DNA of 63,755 bases from Clostridium sp. CAG:967 (GCA_000433095.1 HF991469.1:29777-93531), one strand, 5' to 3'; positions 36,197 to 44,443 are shown, counted from the stretch's first letter. A program made the numbers and translations. The notes: generated from the sequence alone by a model not told the origin.

Positions 36197-36900
36197 TGGA
36201 AAACTATATTAACTTATTTACACAACACGGAAGCATTCCTTTATTATTTGCACTGTCATTTTTAGGAGGTCTTGTTGCATCAATGTCACCTTGCTCTTTA
36301 GCAATGCTTCCGATAATAATAGGTTATGTCGGCGGGTACTCTAAAGAAAGTCCTGCCAAGACATTTTTACAAATGCTGTTTTTTGTGTTCGGTACTGCGA
36401 TAGTATTTTCTGTAATAGGAATAATCTGTGCTGTTACCGGTAAAGTTTTTATATCGTTCGCAGGCGGTTATTTCGGAATATTTCTTGCAGGCATCATTAT
36501 GGTAATGGGTCTGAAGCTAATTGGTGTACTAGATTTTGAGCTGCCTGTACTTATTAAAGAAATGCCTAAGAATGACGGAACAAACACATTTCTTTACCCG
36601 ATTATTTTAGGCGGAATATTTGCATTAGCAGGAACTCCCTGTTCTACTCCTATACTTGCAGGGATAATGGCATTTGCATCGCTTTCGGCAAGCATTACGC
36701 AGGCTATTTTGATGCTTTTCTTATTTTCATTGGGACAAGGACTTATACTCATTCTTGCAGGTTTTTTAACTTCTCATTTAAAAAACTGGAAAGGATTTTA
36801 CAAACTTTCAGATGCCCTGCTAAAAATAAGCGGCGGTCTGCTCGTGCTTTCAGCTATATATATTTTTTATAAGATTTTTGCTCCGCTTATTGTAAAATAG
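36196..36900 (+). CDS. CcdA/DsbD-like transmembrane thiol-electron transporter
   Basis: A 234-residue protein with about six membrane segments. Two conserved cysteine-proline elements occupy equivalent positions in the two halves: SMSPCSLAMLPIIIGYVGGY and LAGTPCSTPILAGIMAF. This pseudo-twofold arrangement is typical of CcdA/DsbD, which shuttle reducing equivalents from cytoplasmic thioredoxin to the periplasm. It is translationally coupled to the upstream thioredoxin-like gene, its likely acceptor. No cytochrome c genes are nearby, so general disulfide reduction is more likely than cytochrome maturation. Confidence 0.88.
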   Translation: MENYINLFTQHGSIPLLFALSFLGGLVASMSPCSLAMLPIIIGYVGGYSKESPAKTFLQMLFFVFGTAIVFSVIGIICAVTGKVFISFAGGYFGIFLAGIIMVMGLKLIGVLDFELPVLIKEMPKNDGTNTFLYPIILGGIFALAGTPCSTPILAGIMAFASLSASITQAILMLFLFSLGQGLILILAGFLTSHLKNWKGFYKLSDALLKISGGLLVLSAIYIFYKIFAPLIVK

Positions 36901-36918
36901 TTACAAATGCGTTAAAAT
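36890..36918 (+). promoter_or_regulatory. Probable ribH promoter
   Basis: TTGTAA (36890-36895), 17 bases, TAAAAT (36913-36918), partly inside the end of the CcdA gene; GGAGAG follows before the ATG at 36952. Confidence 0.5.
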
Positions 36919-36951
36919 CATTGTATCTATAGACAATGGAGAGTGTAAAAA

Positions 36952-37413
36952 ATGAAAACTTATGAAGGTCAACTCGTAGCAGGTAATGAAAAATTCTGTA
37001 TAATTTTATCAAGATTTAATGATTTTATCGGTTCAAAACTTTTGTCAGGAGCTGTTGACGAATTAAAACGTCATGGAGTTTGCGAAGATAATATTGATAT
37101 AGTAAAAGTTCCGGGCGCATTTGAAATTCCTTTAGCTGCATTAAAATTTGCTAAAACAGGCAAATATAATGCAGTTATAACTTTAGGCGCAATAATCAAA
37201 GGCGCAACCGCACACTTTGATTATGTCAGTGCAGAACTGTCTAAGGGAATTGCTCAGGTTAGTATGCAAACAGAAATTCCTGTAATCTTTGGAGTTTTGA
37301 CAACCGACAATATAGAACAGGCAATAGAAAGAGCCGGAACAAAAGCAGGAAATAAAGGGTCTGATGCAGCAAAAGCAGCTATTGAAATGGCTAATTTGCT
37401 GAAATTAGTTTAG
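36952..37413 (+). CDS. ribH: 6,7-dimethyl-8-ribityllumazine synthase
   Basis: RibH makes the penultimate intermediate of riboflavin. Visible motifs are ILSRFNDFIG at the substrate-binding start, VPGAFEIPLAA, and AIIKGATAHFDYVSAELSKGI with the catalytic histidine. FGVLTTDNIEQAIERAGTKAGNKG forms the phosphate-binding end. At 153 aa it is standard. No other rib genes are in the window, and no FMN riboswitch was seen upstream. It begins a run of + strand metabolic genes (ribH, murQ, gpsA, PSP1). Confidence 0.96.
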   Translation: MKTYEGQLVAGNEKFCIILSRFNDFIGSKLLSGAVDELKRHGVCEDNIDIVKVPGAFEIPLAALKFAKTGKYNAVITLGAIIKGATAHFDYVSAELSKGIAQVSMQTEIPVIFGVLTTDNIEQAIERAGTKAGNKGSDAAKAAIEMANLLKLV

Positions 37414-37455
37414 TGTTTTAGGAAGTGCCGCAAATGTCGGCGAAGGTGGTATAAA

Positions 37456-38349
37456 ATGGCAGAAATTATTACCGAGTACAGAAACGAGAATACAAAAAAT
37501 ATTGATATTCTCCCAACCATTGAAATGGTTAGAAAAATGAATGAGGAAGACAAACTTGTGGCTCTTGCAGTTGAAGAAGAAACCGAAAATATTGCATCTG
37601 CCATTGATTTAATTGCAAAACAATTTTTAAAAGGCGGAAGACTGTTCTATTTTGGAGCCGGAACTTCAGGCAGGCTCGGTATACTTGATGCTTCCGAATG
37701 TCCGCCGACATTCAGCGTTTCTCCTGATATGGTTCAGGGAATTATTGCAGGCGGAGATGATGCCATTAGAAATGCTGTTGAAGGAGCAGAGGATAATTTT
37801 GATTTGGGCTACAGTGATGCTGATGTTTTATCTGAAAATGATGTTGCCGTAGTAATCTCTGCAAGCGGAAACCCTAAATACCTTATGGGAGTATTGCAAA
37901 AAGCAGAAGATGTTAACTGTAAAACTATCGGGATTACATGTAACTCCAAAGGACGTATTGCAGAAGAAGCAGGTCTTGTTATATGTGCAGAAGTAGGACC
38001 AGAAGTTATAGCAGGTTCATCAAGACTTAAGGCGGGAACTGCTCAAAAAATGATTTTGAATATGCTTACAACAGGTGCTATGATTAAAACAGGCAAAACA
38101 TATGAAAACTTTATGATTGACCTGAAAGCTACAAATGAAAAACTTAAAGACAGAGCCATAAGAATTGTGGCACAAATTGCAGAAGTTTCTCACAGCGATG
38201 CTCTTGCAACATTGTTAAAATGTGATTGGGAAGTAAAAACAGCAATCATTTCTTTAAAAATGAAATTGGGTATTGAACAATCCAGACAAGAATTAAGAAA
38301 ACACGGCGGTGTACTTCGTAAGCTTTTACACGCCGGACAGGCAGTATAG
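37456..38349 (+). CDS. murQ: N-acetylmuramic acid 6-phosphate etherase
   Basis: MurQ removes lactate from MurNAc-6-phosphate during peptidoglycan recycling. The SIS domain has LFYFGAGTSGRLGILDASECPPTF, then MVQGIIAGGDDAIRNAVEGAED and VVISASGNPKYL. VEVIAGSSRL-like and KAGTAQKMILNMLTTGAMI motifs follow, and the C-terminal helical part is intact. At 297 aa it is full length. AAGGTGG lies before the ATG. gpsA begins 13 bases after it, so the genes are co-transcribed. No MurP or AnmK was found here. Confidence 0.95.
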   Translation: MAEIITEYRNENTKNIDILPTIEMVRKMNEEDKLVALAVEEETENIASAIDLIAKQFLKGGRLFYFGAGTSGRLGILDASECPPTFSVSPDMVQGIIAGGDDAIRNAVEGAEDNFDLGYSDADVLSENDVAVVISASGNPKYLMGVLQKAEDVNCKTIGITCNSKGRIAEEAGLVICAEVGPEVIAGSSRLKAGTAQKMILNMLTTGAMIKTGKTYENFMIDLKATNEKLKDRAIRIVAQIAEVSHSDALATLLKCDWEVKTAIISLKMKLGIEQSRQELRKHGGVLRKLLHAGQAV

Positions 38350-38362
38350 GAGAAAACCGGAT

Positions 38363-39364
38363 ATGAAATTAACAGTATTGGGTGCAGGATGTTGGGGACT
38401 TACATTAGCATGGCTTTTAACAAATAACTTTGATAAGATAACAGTTTGGGGCCGAGAACAAGACCTGTCTGAGGATTTAAAAAATAACAAACATTGTTCA
38501 AAACCACTTGAAATCAGGCTTGCAGATAAAGTTGAAATTACTTCGGATTTAGCAGATGCAATTTCGAATGCTGACATTATTTTATCAGTGGTAGCGACTT
38601 CAGGAACCCGTGATGTATGCGAAAAATTAAAAAGTGCGGGAATTAAACCAGATCAGATTCTGGTTAATGCATCAAAGGGGATTGAACTTCCTTCATTGAT
38701 GAGAATGTCAGAAGTTATAAAAGACGTATTGCCTGAACAAAAACTTGCAATCCTCTCAGGTCCTACTTTAGCTAAAGAAGTTCTTGCCGGAATGCCGACA
38801 GCCGCATCAGTTGCTTGTGAAGATTTGAGTGTAGCAGAATTTGTCCAAAAAGCCTGCAATGTTCCAAATAAATTCAGACTTTATACAAATAATGATGTCA
38901 TAGGTGTAGAACTCGGCGGATCTTTGAAAAACGTAATTGCAATAGCTTCCGGTTTTGCTCACACTATGGGACTTGGTGACAACTGCGCCGGAGCTCTTTT
39001 AACACGTGGTATGGCTGAAATTGTAAGAGTAAGCATTAATCTGGGGGCTAACCCTTCCACACTTTACGGTCTTTCAGGAATGGGCGATCTGATTGCAACC
39101 TGCTCAAGTCCTATGTCCAGAAACTATACTGTAGGCTCCATGCTTGCTAAAGGTAAAAAGATTGATGATATTCTAGCAGAACTGGGCTCTGTAGCTGAAG
39201 GGGTTAAAACTTCAAAAGCGATTTGTGAACTTGCTAAAAAACTGGATATAGAAGTGCCTGTTTCCAATGCTATTTATGAAGCTGTATATACTGATATTAC
39301 ACCGCAAGCCCTTTTAGAAAAACTTATGAACAGAAAATTGAAGGAAGAAGAAAGATACGTATAA
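38363..39364 (+). CDS. gpsA: Glycerol-3-phosphate dehydrogenase [NAD(P)+]
   Basis: GpsA makes sn-glycerol-3-phosphate for phospholipid synthesis. It starts MKLTVLGAGCWGLTLAWLL (dinucleotide-binding GxGxxG-type loop), then ILSGPTLAKEVLAGMPTAAS, GVELGGSLKNVIAIASG with the catalytic lysine, and YGLSGMGDLIATCSSPMSRN. The ATG at 38363 follows GGAGAAAACC; the open frame extends 18 codons further up, inside murQ, but without family similarity. Its stop overlaps the next ATG (TAATG). Confidence 0.95.
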   Translation: MKLTVLGAGCWGLTLAWLLTNNFDKITVWGREQDLSEDLKNNKHCSKPLEIRLADKVEITSDLADAISNADIILSVVATSGTRDVCEKLKSAGIKPDQILVNASKGIELPSLMRMSEVIKDVLPEQKLAILSGPTLAKEVLAGMPTAASVACEDLSVAEFVQKACNVPNKFRLYTNNDVIGVELGGSLKNVIAIASGFAHTMGLGDNCAGALLTRGMAEIVRVSINLGANPSTLYGLSGMGDLIATCSSPMSRNYTVGSMLAKGKKIDDILAELGSVAEGVKTSKAICELAKKLDIEVPVSNAIYEAVYTDITPQALLEKLMNRKLKEEERYV

Positions 39365-40287
39365 TGAAATATGCAGTTAGATATTTAAAAAACACATTTT
39401 ACCCGCTGGAAGTACCGGAAACTTTAAAACTTGAAGACGGTCAAATGGTACTTGTAAGAACAGAAAAAGGCGAAGAAGCTTTAAAAGTTTTTACCGTAAA
39501 CTCACAGATATCAAAGCTATGGGAAAACAGCAAAATAAAGCCCGAACCTTTACATGTAATCAGAACTCTTTCCCAACGAGATATTCAAACTCTTGAAGAA
39601 ATCAAACAGGAAGAAGTTCAATCGTTTTTTAAATGTCAGGCGCTTGTTCAACAGCACAAATTAAATATGAACCTCGTGCAATGCAGAATTACGTTTGATA
39701 AAAGAAAAATAACATTCTATTATACAGCACCTGAAAGAGTAGACTTTAGAGGGCTTCTAAAAGATTTAACCCAGGTATTTACCCGTGTCAGAATTGATTT
39801 GCGCCATATCGGTGTAAGGGATGAAACCTCAATTCTTGACGGAACAGGTGTATGCGGAAGGCCTTTCTGCTGCTCAACTTTTTTGAGAAAATTTGCAACA
39901 ATTAACGTTAAACTTGCAAAAGACCAGGGAATGCCAATTGCTCCGGGTAAAATTTCAGGTACCTGCGGAAGACTATTATGCTGCCTTACTTATGAATATT
40001 CAAATTATATTGATGCAGCAAAAGGCATGCCGCCTGTAGGTTCATCAGTAATGACACCTGACGGTCTGGGTAAAGTTTGTTATCTTCAATTCCTTAATGG
40101 CAAAGTTGCTGTCAAAATGGAAGACGGAAAAACCAAAGAATTTCCAAAAGGTGATATTGAAATGGTTGATGCTGATGTTAATGTTGAAATAGATACTCCG
40201 TTAATCAATGCCTACGCAGATGATAACGATAATATCGACATTAAACAACTTGAAGATGACAGAAACAGTTCAACGGGTAATGTCTAG
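39364..40287 (+). CDS. PSP1-domain protein (YaaT/RicT-like)
   Basis: The N-terminal PSP1 domain begins MKYAVRYLKNTFYPLEVPE and includes VDFRGLLKDLTQVFTRVRIDLRHIG. A conserved cysteine cluster follows: GVCGRPFCCSTFL and GTCGRLLCCLTYEY, which in the Bacillus relative RicT (YaaT) helps bind iron-sulfur clusters with RicA/RicF. It is translationally coupled to gpsA. The C-terminal 40 residues are acidic and divergent. Exact role in this lineage unknown; regulation of RNA processing is known for the Bacillus complex. The gene ends five bases before a convergent gene carrying a C10 tract. Confidence 0.87.
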   Translation: MKYAVRYLKNTFYPLEVPETLKLEDGQMVLVRTEKGEEALKVFTVNSQISKLWENSKIKPEPLHVIRTLSQRDIQTLEEIKQEEVQSFFKCQALVQQHKLNMNLVQCRITFDKRKITFYYTAPERVDFRGLLKDLTQVFTRVRIDLRHIGVRDETSILDGTGVCGRPFCCSTFLRKFATINVKLAKDQGMPIAPGKISGTCGRLLCCLTYEYSNYIDAAKGMPPVGSSVMTPDGLGKVCYLQFLNGKVAVKMEDGKTKEFPKGDIEMVDADVNVEIDTPLINAYADDNDNIDIKQLEDDRNSSTGNV

Positions 40288-40292
40288 AGCTG

Positions 40293-40523
40293 CTAGTTCG
40301 CCCCCCCCCCGAATAAACGGGACATCCATGATAATTGGACATAAACAAAGTAAATTTCACCGTTTGTCAATCTGACATCATACTTTGGAAGACCTTTGTG
40401 TCTTTCATCGGATTTTGCTTCTCTAACTTCTGCAACAAGTTCATCATTAGTAATGAAGCGTAATTCTTTTATACTGATAACTTCCTTGTCTACTATTTTC
40501 ATTAATTTATCATAATCACTCAT
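40293..40523 (-). CDS. Small hypothetical protein with a G10 tract in its last codons
   Basis: A 76-residue charged soluble protein (MSDYDKLMKIVDKEVISIKE at the start, NGEIYFVYVQLSWMSRLF near the end) of unknown family. The last codons are TTC followed by G10, giving FGGGAN and stop. With 11 G the end becomes FGGGGELAALDITR. With 9 G it would read on into the antisense of the PSP1 gene. The gene has an excellent promoter whose -10 box ends six bases before the ATG, and there is no Shine-Dalgarno, so the mRNA may be leaderless. It converges on the PSP1 gene with a five-base gap. Confidence 0.7.
   Translation of the reverse strand: MSDYDKLMKIVDKEVISIKELRFITNDELVAEVREAKSDERHKGLPKYDVRLTNGEIYFVYVQLSWMSRLFGGGAN
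40300..40311. repeat. C10 tract, copy 6 (40301-40310), at a gene 3' end
   Basis: Ten C on the + strand flanked by G on both sides, then AATAAACGG. The flanks match the pilin copies less well (TAGTTCG before the tract), but the length and the strand are the same. Confidence 0.85.
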
Positions 40524-40529
40524 ATATTA

Positions 40530-40558
40530 ATTATATCAGATGTTAAGATATATTTCAA
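40530..40558 (-). promoter_or_regulatory. Promoter of a probably leaderless gene
   Basis: TTGAAA (40553-40558), 17 bases, TATAAT (40530-40535) on the minus strand. Only TAATAT separates the -10 box from the ATG, so transcription should start at or next to the A of the start codon. Confidence 0.75.
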
Positions 40559-40613
40559 TAGTATATATAAAAAATACTCTAAATAAACTAAAATATGAGA
40601 ATTTTCTTTTTAA

Positions 40614-42143
40614 CTAGCTCTTGAATATTTTATTAATGAAGTCATCATTGGCAATCATTTGTTTTATTTTTTCGAGTATTTCTGCATTTTTATTAACATC
40701 AGCTTCATTTGCTTGTTTCGATGCCGTATTTTCTTCAAGATGTTTTTGAATTATGTGTCTTTGCTTTTTCAATTTTCTTATTTGAGACATTAATTCATCA
40801 AGCTTGGTGTCAATTTCAGAGATTTCCTCTGCTGCTTTTTTACATTTAACTTCATCACCGGCAAGTGCTGCCTGAGCTTTTTCAAGTTTTTTGGAAGCTT
40901 TATCTTCCCTGAATTTCAAATATTTTTTTATATCTAAATTTATAATATTATTCGTTTCAGTAAGTATAGTATTCTTAATTCCTATAGGGTATTCTTCGTG
41001 ACCTGCCAGCTTGCCATGAATAATAAACGAGATTATTTTATTTATCTGTTTTTGAACATTCTGTGCAATATCAGGGTGAATTCTTAATATAAACGGATAA
41101 GGCAGATTTGCACGTTCTGCATTACATTTTGAGCATAAAACAAGAAGATTATTTATACTATTTGAACCGCCGTTACTTTTAGCTTTGGCATGCTCCCATG
41201 TTGCCTGCAATTCTTTTACAAGCATTGATACAATGTCGATATCAGAACTTTTGTTTTTTACACACTCATTAACAAATTTATCTTCGGGTGAAACATTATA
41301 CGGTAAATCTTTTATTATATGCATAATTTTGGGTTCAATATCTTTGTTAGAACTTTGTGATGCAAAATTTTTATATAAATCTTCAACAAGAAGCTTTTTT
41401 ATATGCGGTTTGCAGTATTCATTATTCAATATAGATAAAACATTAGAATTAGTGTTTTGCAAAGCTCTGATTTCTTTTGTAGACAATTCAGGAGATAAAT
41501 CCCGTAACTGTTTAAAAACAGTTCTTTTTTGCAGAGAATTTTGGTTTAAATACAGCTCATACAACTTTGAATGGTATTTTTGAACCTCCGGTTTATTAAA
41601 AATTTCAGCAAAAGTATTCTGAGGATACTTTAAGGAATATATTTCCAACAGGTTGATAACTTCTTTAGTTTCATCACTGAAATTATTATAAAATTTATCG
41701 AGTTTTTGCAGAACTTTAGGCGCTTTAACTGTAACAGCTTCTGCCTTCAAAGCTGTTTGCGTAACCTCGAATTGAAATTGCGGATCAAGCTTTTTAATTT
41801 TTTCTGCATTTTCAGGGCTATTTAAAATTGCACTAATTGACTTTTGAGGTGTTTTTGCCGAGAGTTGTTTCAAAAAATTAAATGCTTCCGTATTCCAAAA
41901 AGGCTCCATTGTTCCATTTTCTAAAGCATTTTTAGATGCAGCCGCAAAAGATTTAATGAAAATTTTTATCTGCTCATTTGTAAGCATATCTTTATCACAA
42001 AATGCACACTTTAATCCGGGAATATCTCTAATTTCAGTATAAACCTTATCAGGCAGTCTTCCTGTAAAGTTTGTCTGATTGTAAAAATATATTTTGTTCT
42101 TGTTACTATAACTGCTATTTATAACAGGGTTAACGCTAAGCAT
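40614..42143 (-). CDS. HNH-like protein with widely separated zinc half-sites
   Basis: Residues 316-346 (TWEHAKAKSNGGSNSI, LLVLCSKCNAER) match the HNH nuclease core: histidine 318, the GG turn, the asparagine of NLL and the second CxxC at 337-340. The first CxxC expected just upstream is instead at residues 46-49 (LKCAFCDKDM). About 270 mostly helical residues lie between. The C-terminal 120 residues form a lysine/glutamate coiled coil (KLEKAQAALAGDE, KLDELMSQIRKLKK). A nuclease role is plausible but not shown. The N-terminal NFTGRLPDK motif recalls other lineage-specific proteins here. It stands alone on the minus strand next to an ArsR/permease pair. Confidence 0.7.
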   Translation of the reverse strand: MLSVNPVINSSYSNKNKIYFYNQTNFTGRLPDKVYTEIRDIPGLKCAFCDKDMLTNEQIKIFIKSFAAASKNALENGTMEPFWNTEAFNFLKQLSAKTPQKSISAILNSPENAEKIKKLDPQFQFEVTQTALKAEAVTVKAPKVLQKLDKFYNNFSDETKEVINLLEIYSLKYPQNTFAEIFNKPEVQKYHSKLYELYLNQNSLQKRTVFKQLRDLSPELSTKEIRALQNTNSNVLSILNNEYCKPHIKKLLVEDLYKNFASQSSNKDIEPKIMHIIKDLPYNVSPEDKFVNECVKNKSSDIDIVSMLVKELQATWEHAKAKSNGGSNSINNLLVLCSKCNAERANLPYPFILRIHPDIAQNVQKQINKIISFIIHGKLAGHEEYPIGIKNTILTETNNIINLDIKKYLKFREDKASKKLEKAQAALAGDEVKCKKAAEEISEIDTKLDELMSQIRKLKKQRHIIQKHLEENTASKQANEADVNKNAEILEKIKQMIANDDFINKIFKS

Positions 42144-42227
42144 ACTTTATATAATACATCTAAATAAAAAATTTTGTTAGTAATTTATATTACAAGGCTG
42201 GTTTTAGTAATAGAGTATGCATAATTA

Positions 42228-42524
42228 TTATTTCTTATAGTTCGATTGTAGTATTTCATTTAAACAGCTGAAAAATTCTCCCATACAACATATCCTTAAT
42301 GAATAATAAACATTTAAACCATCTTTTCTATCTTGAATTAGCCCAGCTTCTTTTAATTTTGAAAGTGACTTTGATATATGAGGTTGTTCATATTCTTTTA
42401 ATTCTTCCACTATCTCACAAACACATTTTTCTCCATTCAGCAAAGTATCTATGACTTCTAATCTAACAGGATTAGCTAGTGCTTTAAATATTTGGGCTTT
42501 ACGCTGATAAAATTTATTTTTCAT
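42228..42524 (-). CDS. ArsR/SmtB-family metalloregulator
   Basis: A winged-helix repressor of about 98 residues with ALANPVRLEVIDTLLNGEKCVCEI, where CVC in the recognition-helix region is the arsenic-type metal site. The DNA-binding segment is YEQPHISKSLSKLKEAGLI. A vicinal cysteine pair near the C-terminus (RICCMG) could add ligands. I place the start at ATG 42524 (MKNKFYQRK) after AAAGG; the frame continues 21 codons upstream through the operator and is unlikely to be coding. It is divergent from a heavy-metal/arsenic-type permease and shares a perfect palindrome with it, so it probably represses both. Confidence 0.88.
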   Translation of the reverse strand: MKNKFYQRKAQIFKALANPVRLEVIDTLLNGEKCVCEIVEELKEYEQPHISKSLSKLKEAGLIQDRKDGLNVYYSLRICCMGEFFSCLNEILQSNYKK

Positions 42525-42540
42525 TTCAAACCTTTTGCAC

Positions 42541-42569
42541 TTGACAATATTCCAAAATTGGAATATTAT
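42541..42569 (+). promoter_or_regulatory. Promoter of the permease gene
   Basis: TTGACA (42541-42546), 17 bases, TATTAT (42564-42569). The ArsR operator fills the spacer, so bound repressor would block the polymerase. Confidence 0.75.
42546..42567. promoter_or_regulatory. ArsR-type operator, perfect inverted repeat
   Basis: AATATTCCAA, two bases, then its exact complement TTGGAATATT. It lies between the -35 and -10 boxes of the permease promoter and near a TATAAT facing the repressor gene. Confidence 0.75.
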
Positions 42570-42638
42570 AAAATAGCTATATGCCAATTATAGCATATAC
42601 ATATAACTGTGTCAACTTATTAGTTTGGAGGTGCTATT

Positions 42639-43607
42639 ATGTTTCTAAAATTTGCAGATTTGTTAATATATCGGTTGCTTGGACTATCAGCAGATACAAG
42701 CATAGGTTCAACAATACATTTTTTTGTGTACGACACAACAAAGATACTATTTCTTTTGTTTTTAATTATATTAATAATCTCATTACTAAGAGGTTATATA
42801 GATAACAATAAGTTCAAGGCATTTATAGAAAAACAACCTAGATTTGTAGCTCATTTCTTAGCTTCACTCTTTGGTGCAATAACTCCATTTTGCTCTTGTT
42901 CATCTGTGCCATTATTTATTGGATTTTCAGAAACAGGTATTCCATTTGGTGTGTCTATGAGTTTCTTAATAACTTCTCCTATGATAAATGAACTGGCAAT
43001 ACTATTACTGGCAGGGGTTTTAGGCTTAAAAGTTACCTTGATTTATCTGCTTACAGGTATAATTGTAGGTATGACCGGCGGTTATTTAATGGAATTGTTT
43101 GGATGGCAAAAGTACCTTCAAAATTACATTACAAACAAACAAGCAAATGACTATTGTTGTTCTTGTTCATGCGGATGTAATAAAGTTTTAACAATTAAAA
43201 ACAGATTACAAGAAGCTCTAAATTACACAAAAAATCTTATGAAAAAAATATGGTTATTTGTATTAATAGGAGTTGGTATTGGTTCAATCCTTCATGGGTA
43301 TGTTCCACAAGAATTTTTTATGCGGTATTTGAGTGCTGATAACTTTTTAAGCGTACCTCTAGCTGTTTTGATTGGCATACCTTTATATGCAGACATAACA
43401 ACTATTATTCCTATTGCGCAGGTACTTATTAATAAAGGTGCAGCAGTAGGTACTGTGTTAGTATTTATGATGTCTATAGTTGCTCTATCACTGCCCGAGA
43501 TGATTATTATTTCAAGGGTTATGAAAAAAGAGTTAATCATAAGATTTGCATTGTTCATGTTCGTAATATTTACTATTGTAGGCTACTTATATAATTTAAT
43601 TTTATAA
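42639..43607 (+). CDS. DUF318/ArsP-type permease
   Basis: A 322-residue protein with eight or more membrane segments. TPFCSCSSVPLFIGFSETG is the family signature of ArsP/DUF318 permeases, which export methylated arsenicals or, in related subgroups, other toxic metals. A cytoplasmic cysteine-rich loop (DYCCSCSCGCNK, about residues 168-179) could bind the metal. The second half repeats the fold (GIPLYADITTIIPIAQ, SLPEMIIISRVMK). It is controlled by the divergent ArsR repressor. GGAGG lies before the ATG. The substrate cannot be named from sequence; the CVC-type ArsR favours arsenic or antimony. Confidence 0.87.
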   Translation: MFLKFADLLIYRLLGLSADTSIGSTIHFFVYDTTKILFLLFLIILIISLLRGYIDNNKFKAFIEKQPRFVAHFLASLFGAITPFCSCSSVPLFIGFSETGIPFGVSMSFLITSPMINELAILLLAGVLGLKVTLIYLLTGIIVGMTGGYLMELFGWQKYLQNYITNKQANDYCCSCSCGCNKVLTIKNRLQEALNYTKNLMKKIWLFVLIGVGIGSILHGYVPQEFFMRYLSADNFLSVPLAVLIGIPLYADITTIIPIAQVLINKGAAVGTVLVFMMSIVALSLPEMIIISRVMKKELIIRFALFMFVIFTIVGYLYNLIL

Positions 43608-43626
43608 ATTTGATTGTAACTCTAAT

Positions 43627-43658
43627 AAAAAAAGAGGCTATTTAAGAGCCTCTTTTTT
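43627..43658 (+). terminator. Terminator after the permease gene
   Basis: AAAAAAGAGGCT (43628-43639) pairs with AGCCTCTTTTTT (43647-43658) across a seven-base loop, with T-runs on both strands; it also follows the tRNA on the minus strand. Confidence 0.88.
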
Positions 43659-43659
43659 A

Positions 43660-43743
43660 TGGTGTCGGAGATGGGACTTGAACCCACACAGATTTCTCCA
43701 TACGCACCTGAAACGTACGTGTCTACCATTCCACCACTCCGAC
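43660..43743 (-). tRNA. tRNA-Leu (anticodon CAG)
   Basis: Read on the minus strand, the seven-bp acceptor stem GTCGGAG/CTCCGAC closes a full class II tRNA. The D-arm contains GGTAGACAC, the anticodon stem TACGT/GCGTA has loop TTCAGGT with CAG in the middle, and a variable arm and T-arm (GGTTCAAGTCC) follow. The discriminator A and CCA are encoded. The anticodon is at 43708-43710 on the + strand. CAG reads the CUG leucine codon. Confidence 0.95.
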
Positions 43744-43806
43744 AGGTATATTTTTTTATTCAATTTTTACATTTTGTTCGGCAGAGTACCACTCTGACGG
43801 GTAATT

Positions 43807-44406
43807 TTATTTAATTTTTTTGAAAAATTCATCAGCAATTAGCTGCGAATATTTACTTTTTTCATTTACTGAAATCAAAAGTCTCGGCGAACCGTCTTTA
43901 GTTTCTACTGTTGATATTATACCGCTAACATCTCCGATTGGCAACTTTTTTACTCTTGCTTCAAATTTTACATAAGGAACTTCCTGACCATACGAATTCA
44001 ATGTTCCTCGTTTGGTTACATGCAGATCATCCACTGATACTGCCTGATATTTTATCTTACTCACTGATTTTTTTAGTTTTTCTTCTACATTTTCGGACTT
44101 TATGTCCTCTTTTGTTAATATTGCGTTATCACCTGATTCCACTACAAACATCTTTTGACCTGATGCTTTATGCTCAGCTACAACAGCATTATAGCCCATT
44201 ATTCCCGCAGCTTTCTCAAGTTCGAACTCATCGTCTATTTTTGAAAAGTCACCGACTTTTTTAGCTCTTTCGAGCATGACATCTTTTGAAGGATTGAAAA
44301 AATTTCCTAAATATCCGCTAAGCAATTCTTTCCCGCCCAGCGACATAAACCCCACAACAGCGAGTGTAAGGATTACTGCTCTAAAAATATTTTTTAAACA
44401 ACCCAT
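43807..44406 (-). CDS. Hypothetical membrane-anchored protein
   Basis: An N-terminal hydrophobic segment (AVILTLAVVGFMSLGG, about residues 10-25) precedes a 170-residue soluble domain with alternating beta-strand and charged segments. The domain includes MFVVESGDNAILTKED, YVKFEARVKKLPIGDVSG and SPRLLISVNEKSK. It probably faces the periplasm. No family recognised. It is divergent from mutS, whose start lies only 37 bases away, so the two promoters overlap the genes' 5' ends. Confidence 0.7.
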   Translation of the reverse strand: MGCLKNIFRAVILTLAVVGFMSLGGKELLSGYLGNFFNPSKDVMLERAKKVGDFSKIDDEFELEKAAGIMGYNAVVAEHKASGQKMFVVESGDNAILTKEDIKSENVEEKLKKSVSKIKYQAVSVDDLHVTKRGTLNSYGQEVPYVKFEARVKKLPIGDVSGIISTVETKDGSPRLLISVNEKSKYSQLIADEFFKKIK

Positions 44407-44443
44407 ATTGAAATCCTTATCATGTTATACTATTATTATAACT

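Noticed and set aside
43779..43800. tRNA-like fragment (minus strand GTCAGAGTGGTACTCTGCC) 40 bases upstream of tRNA-Leu
   Set aside because: It resembles the tRNA 5' end (GTCGGAGTGGTGG) but forms only a six-bp hairpin and has no other tRNA parts; could be a relic or chance.
44276..44443. N-terminal extension of MutS by 56 codons
   Set aside because: The extension lies inside the opposite-strand gene and has no MutS similarity; the ATG at 44444 fits the family start.
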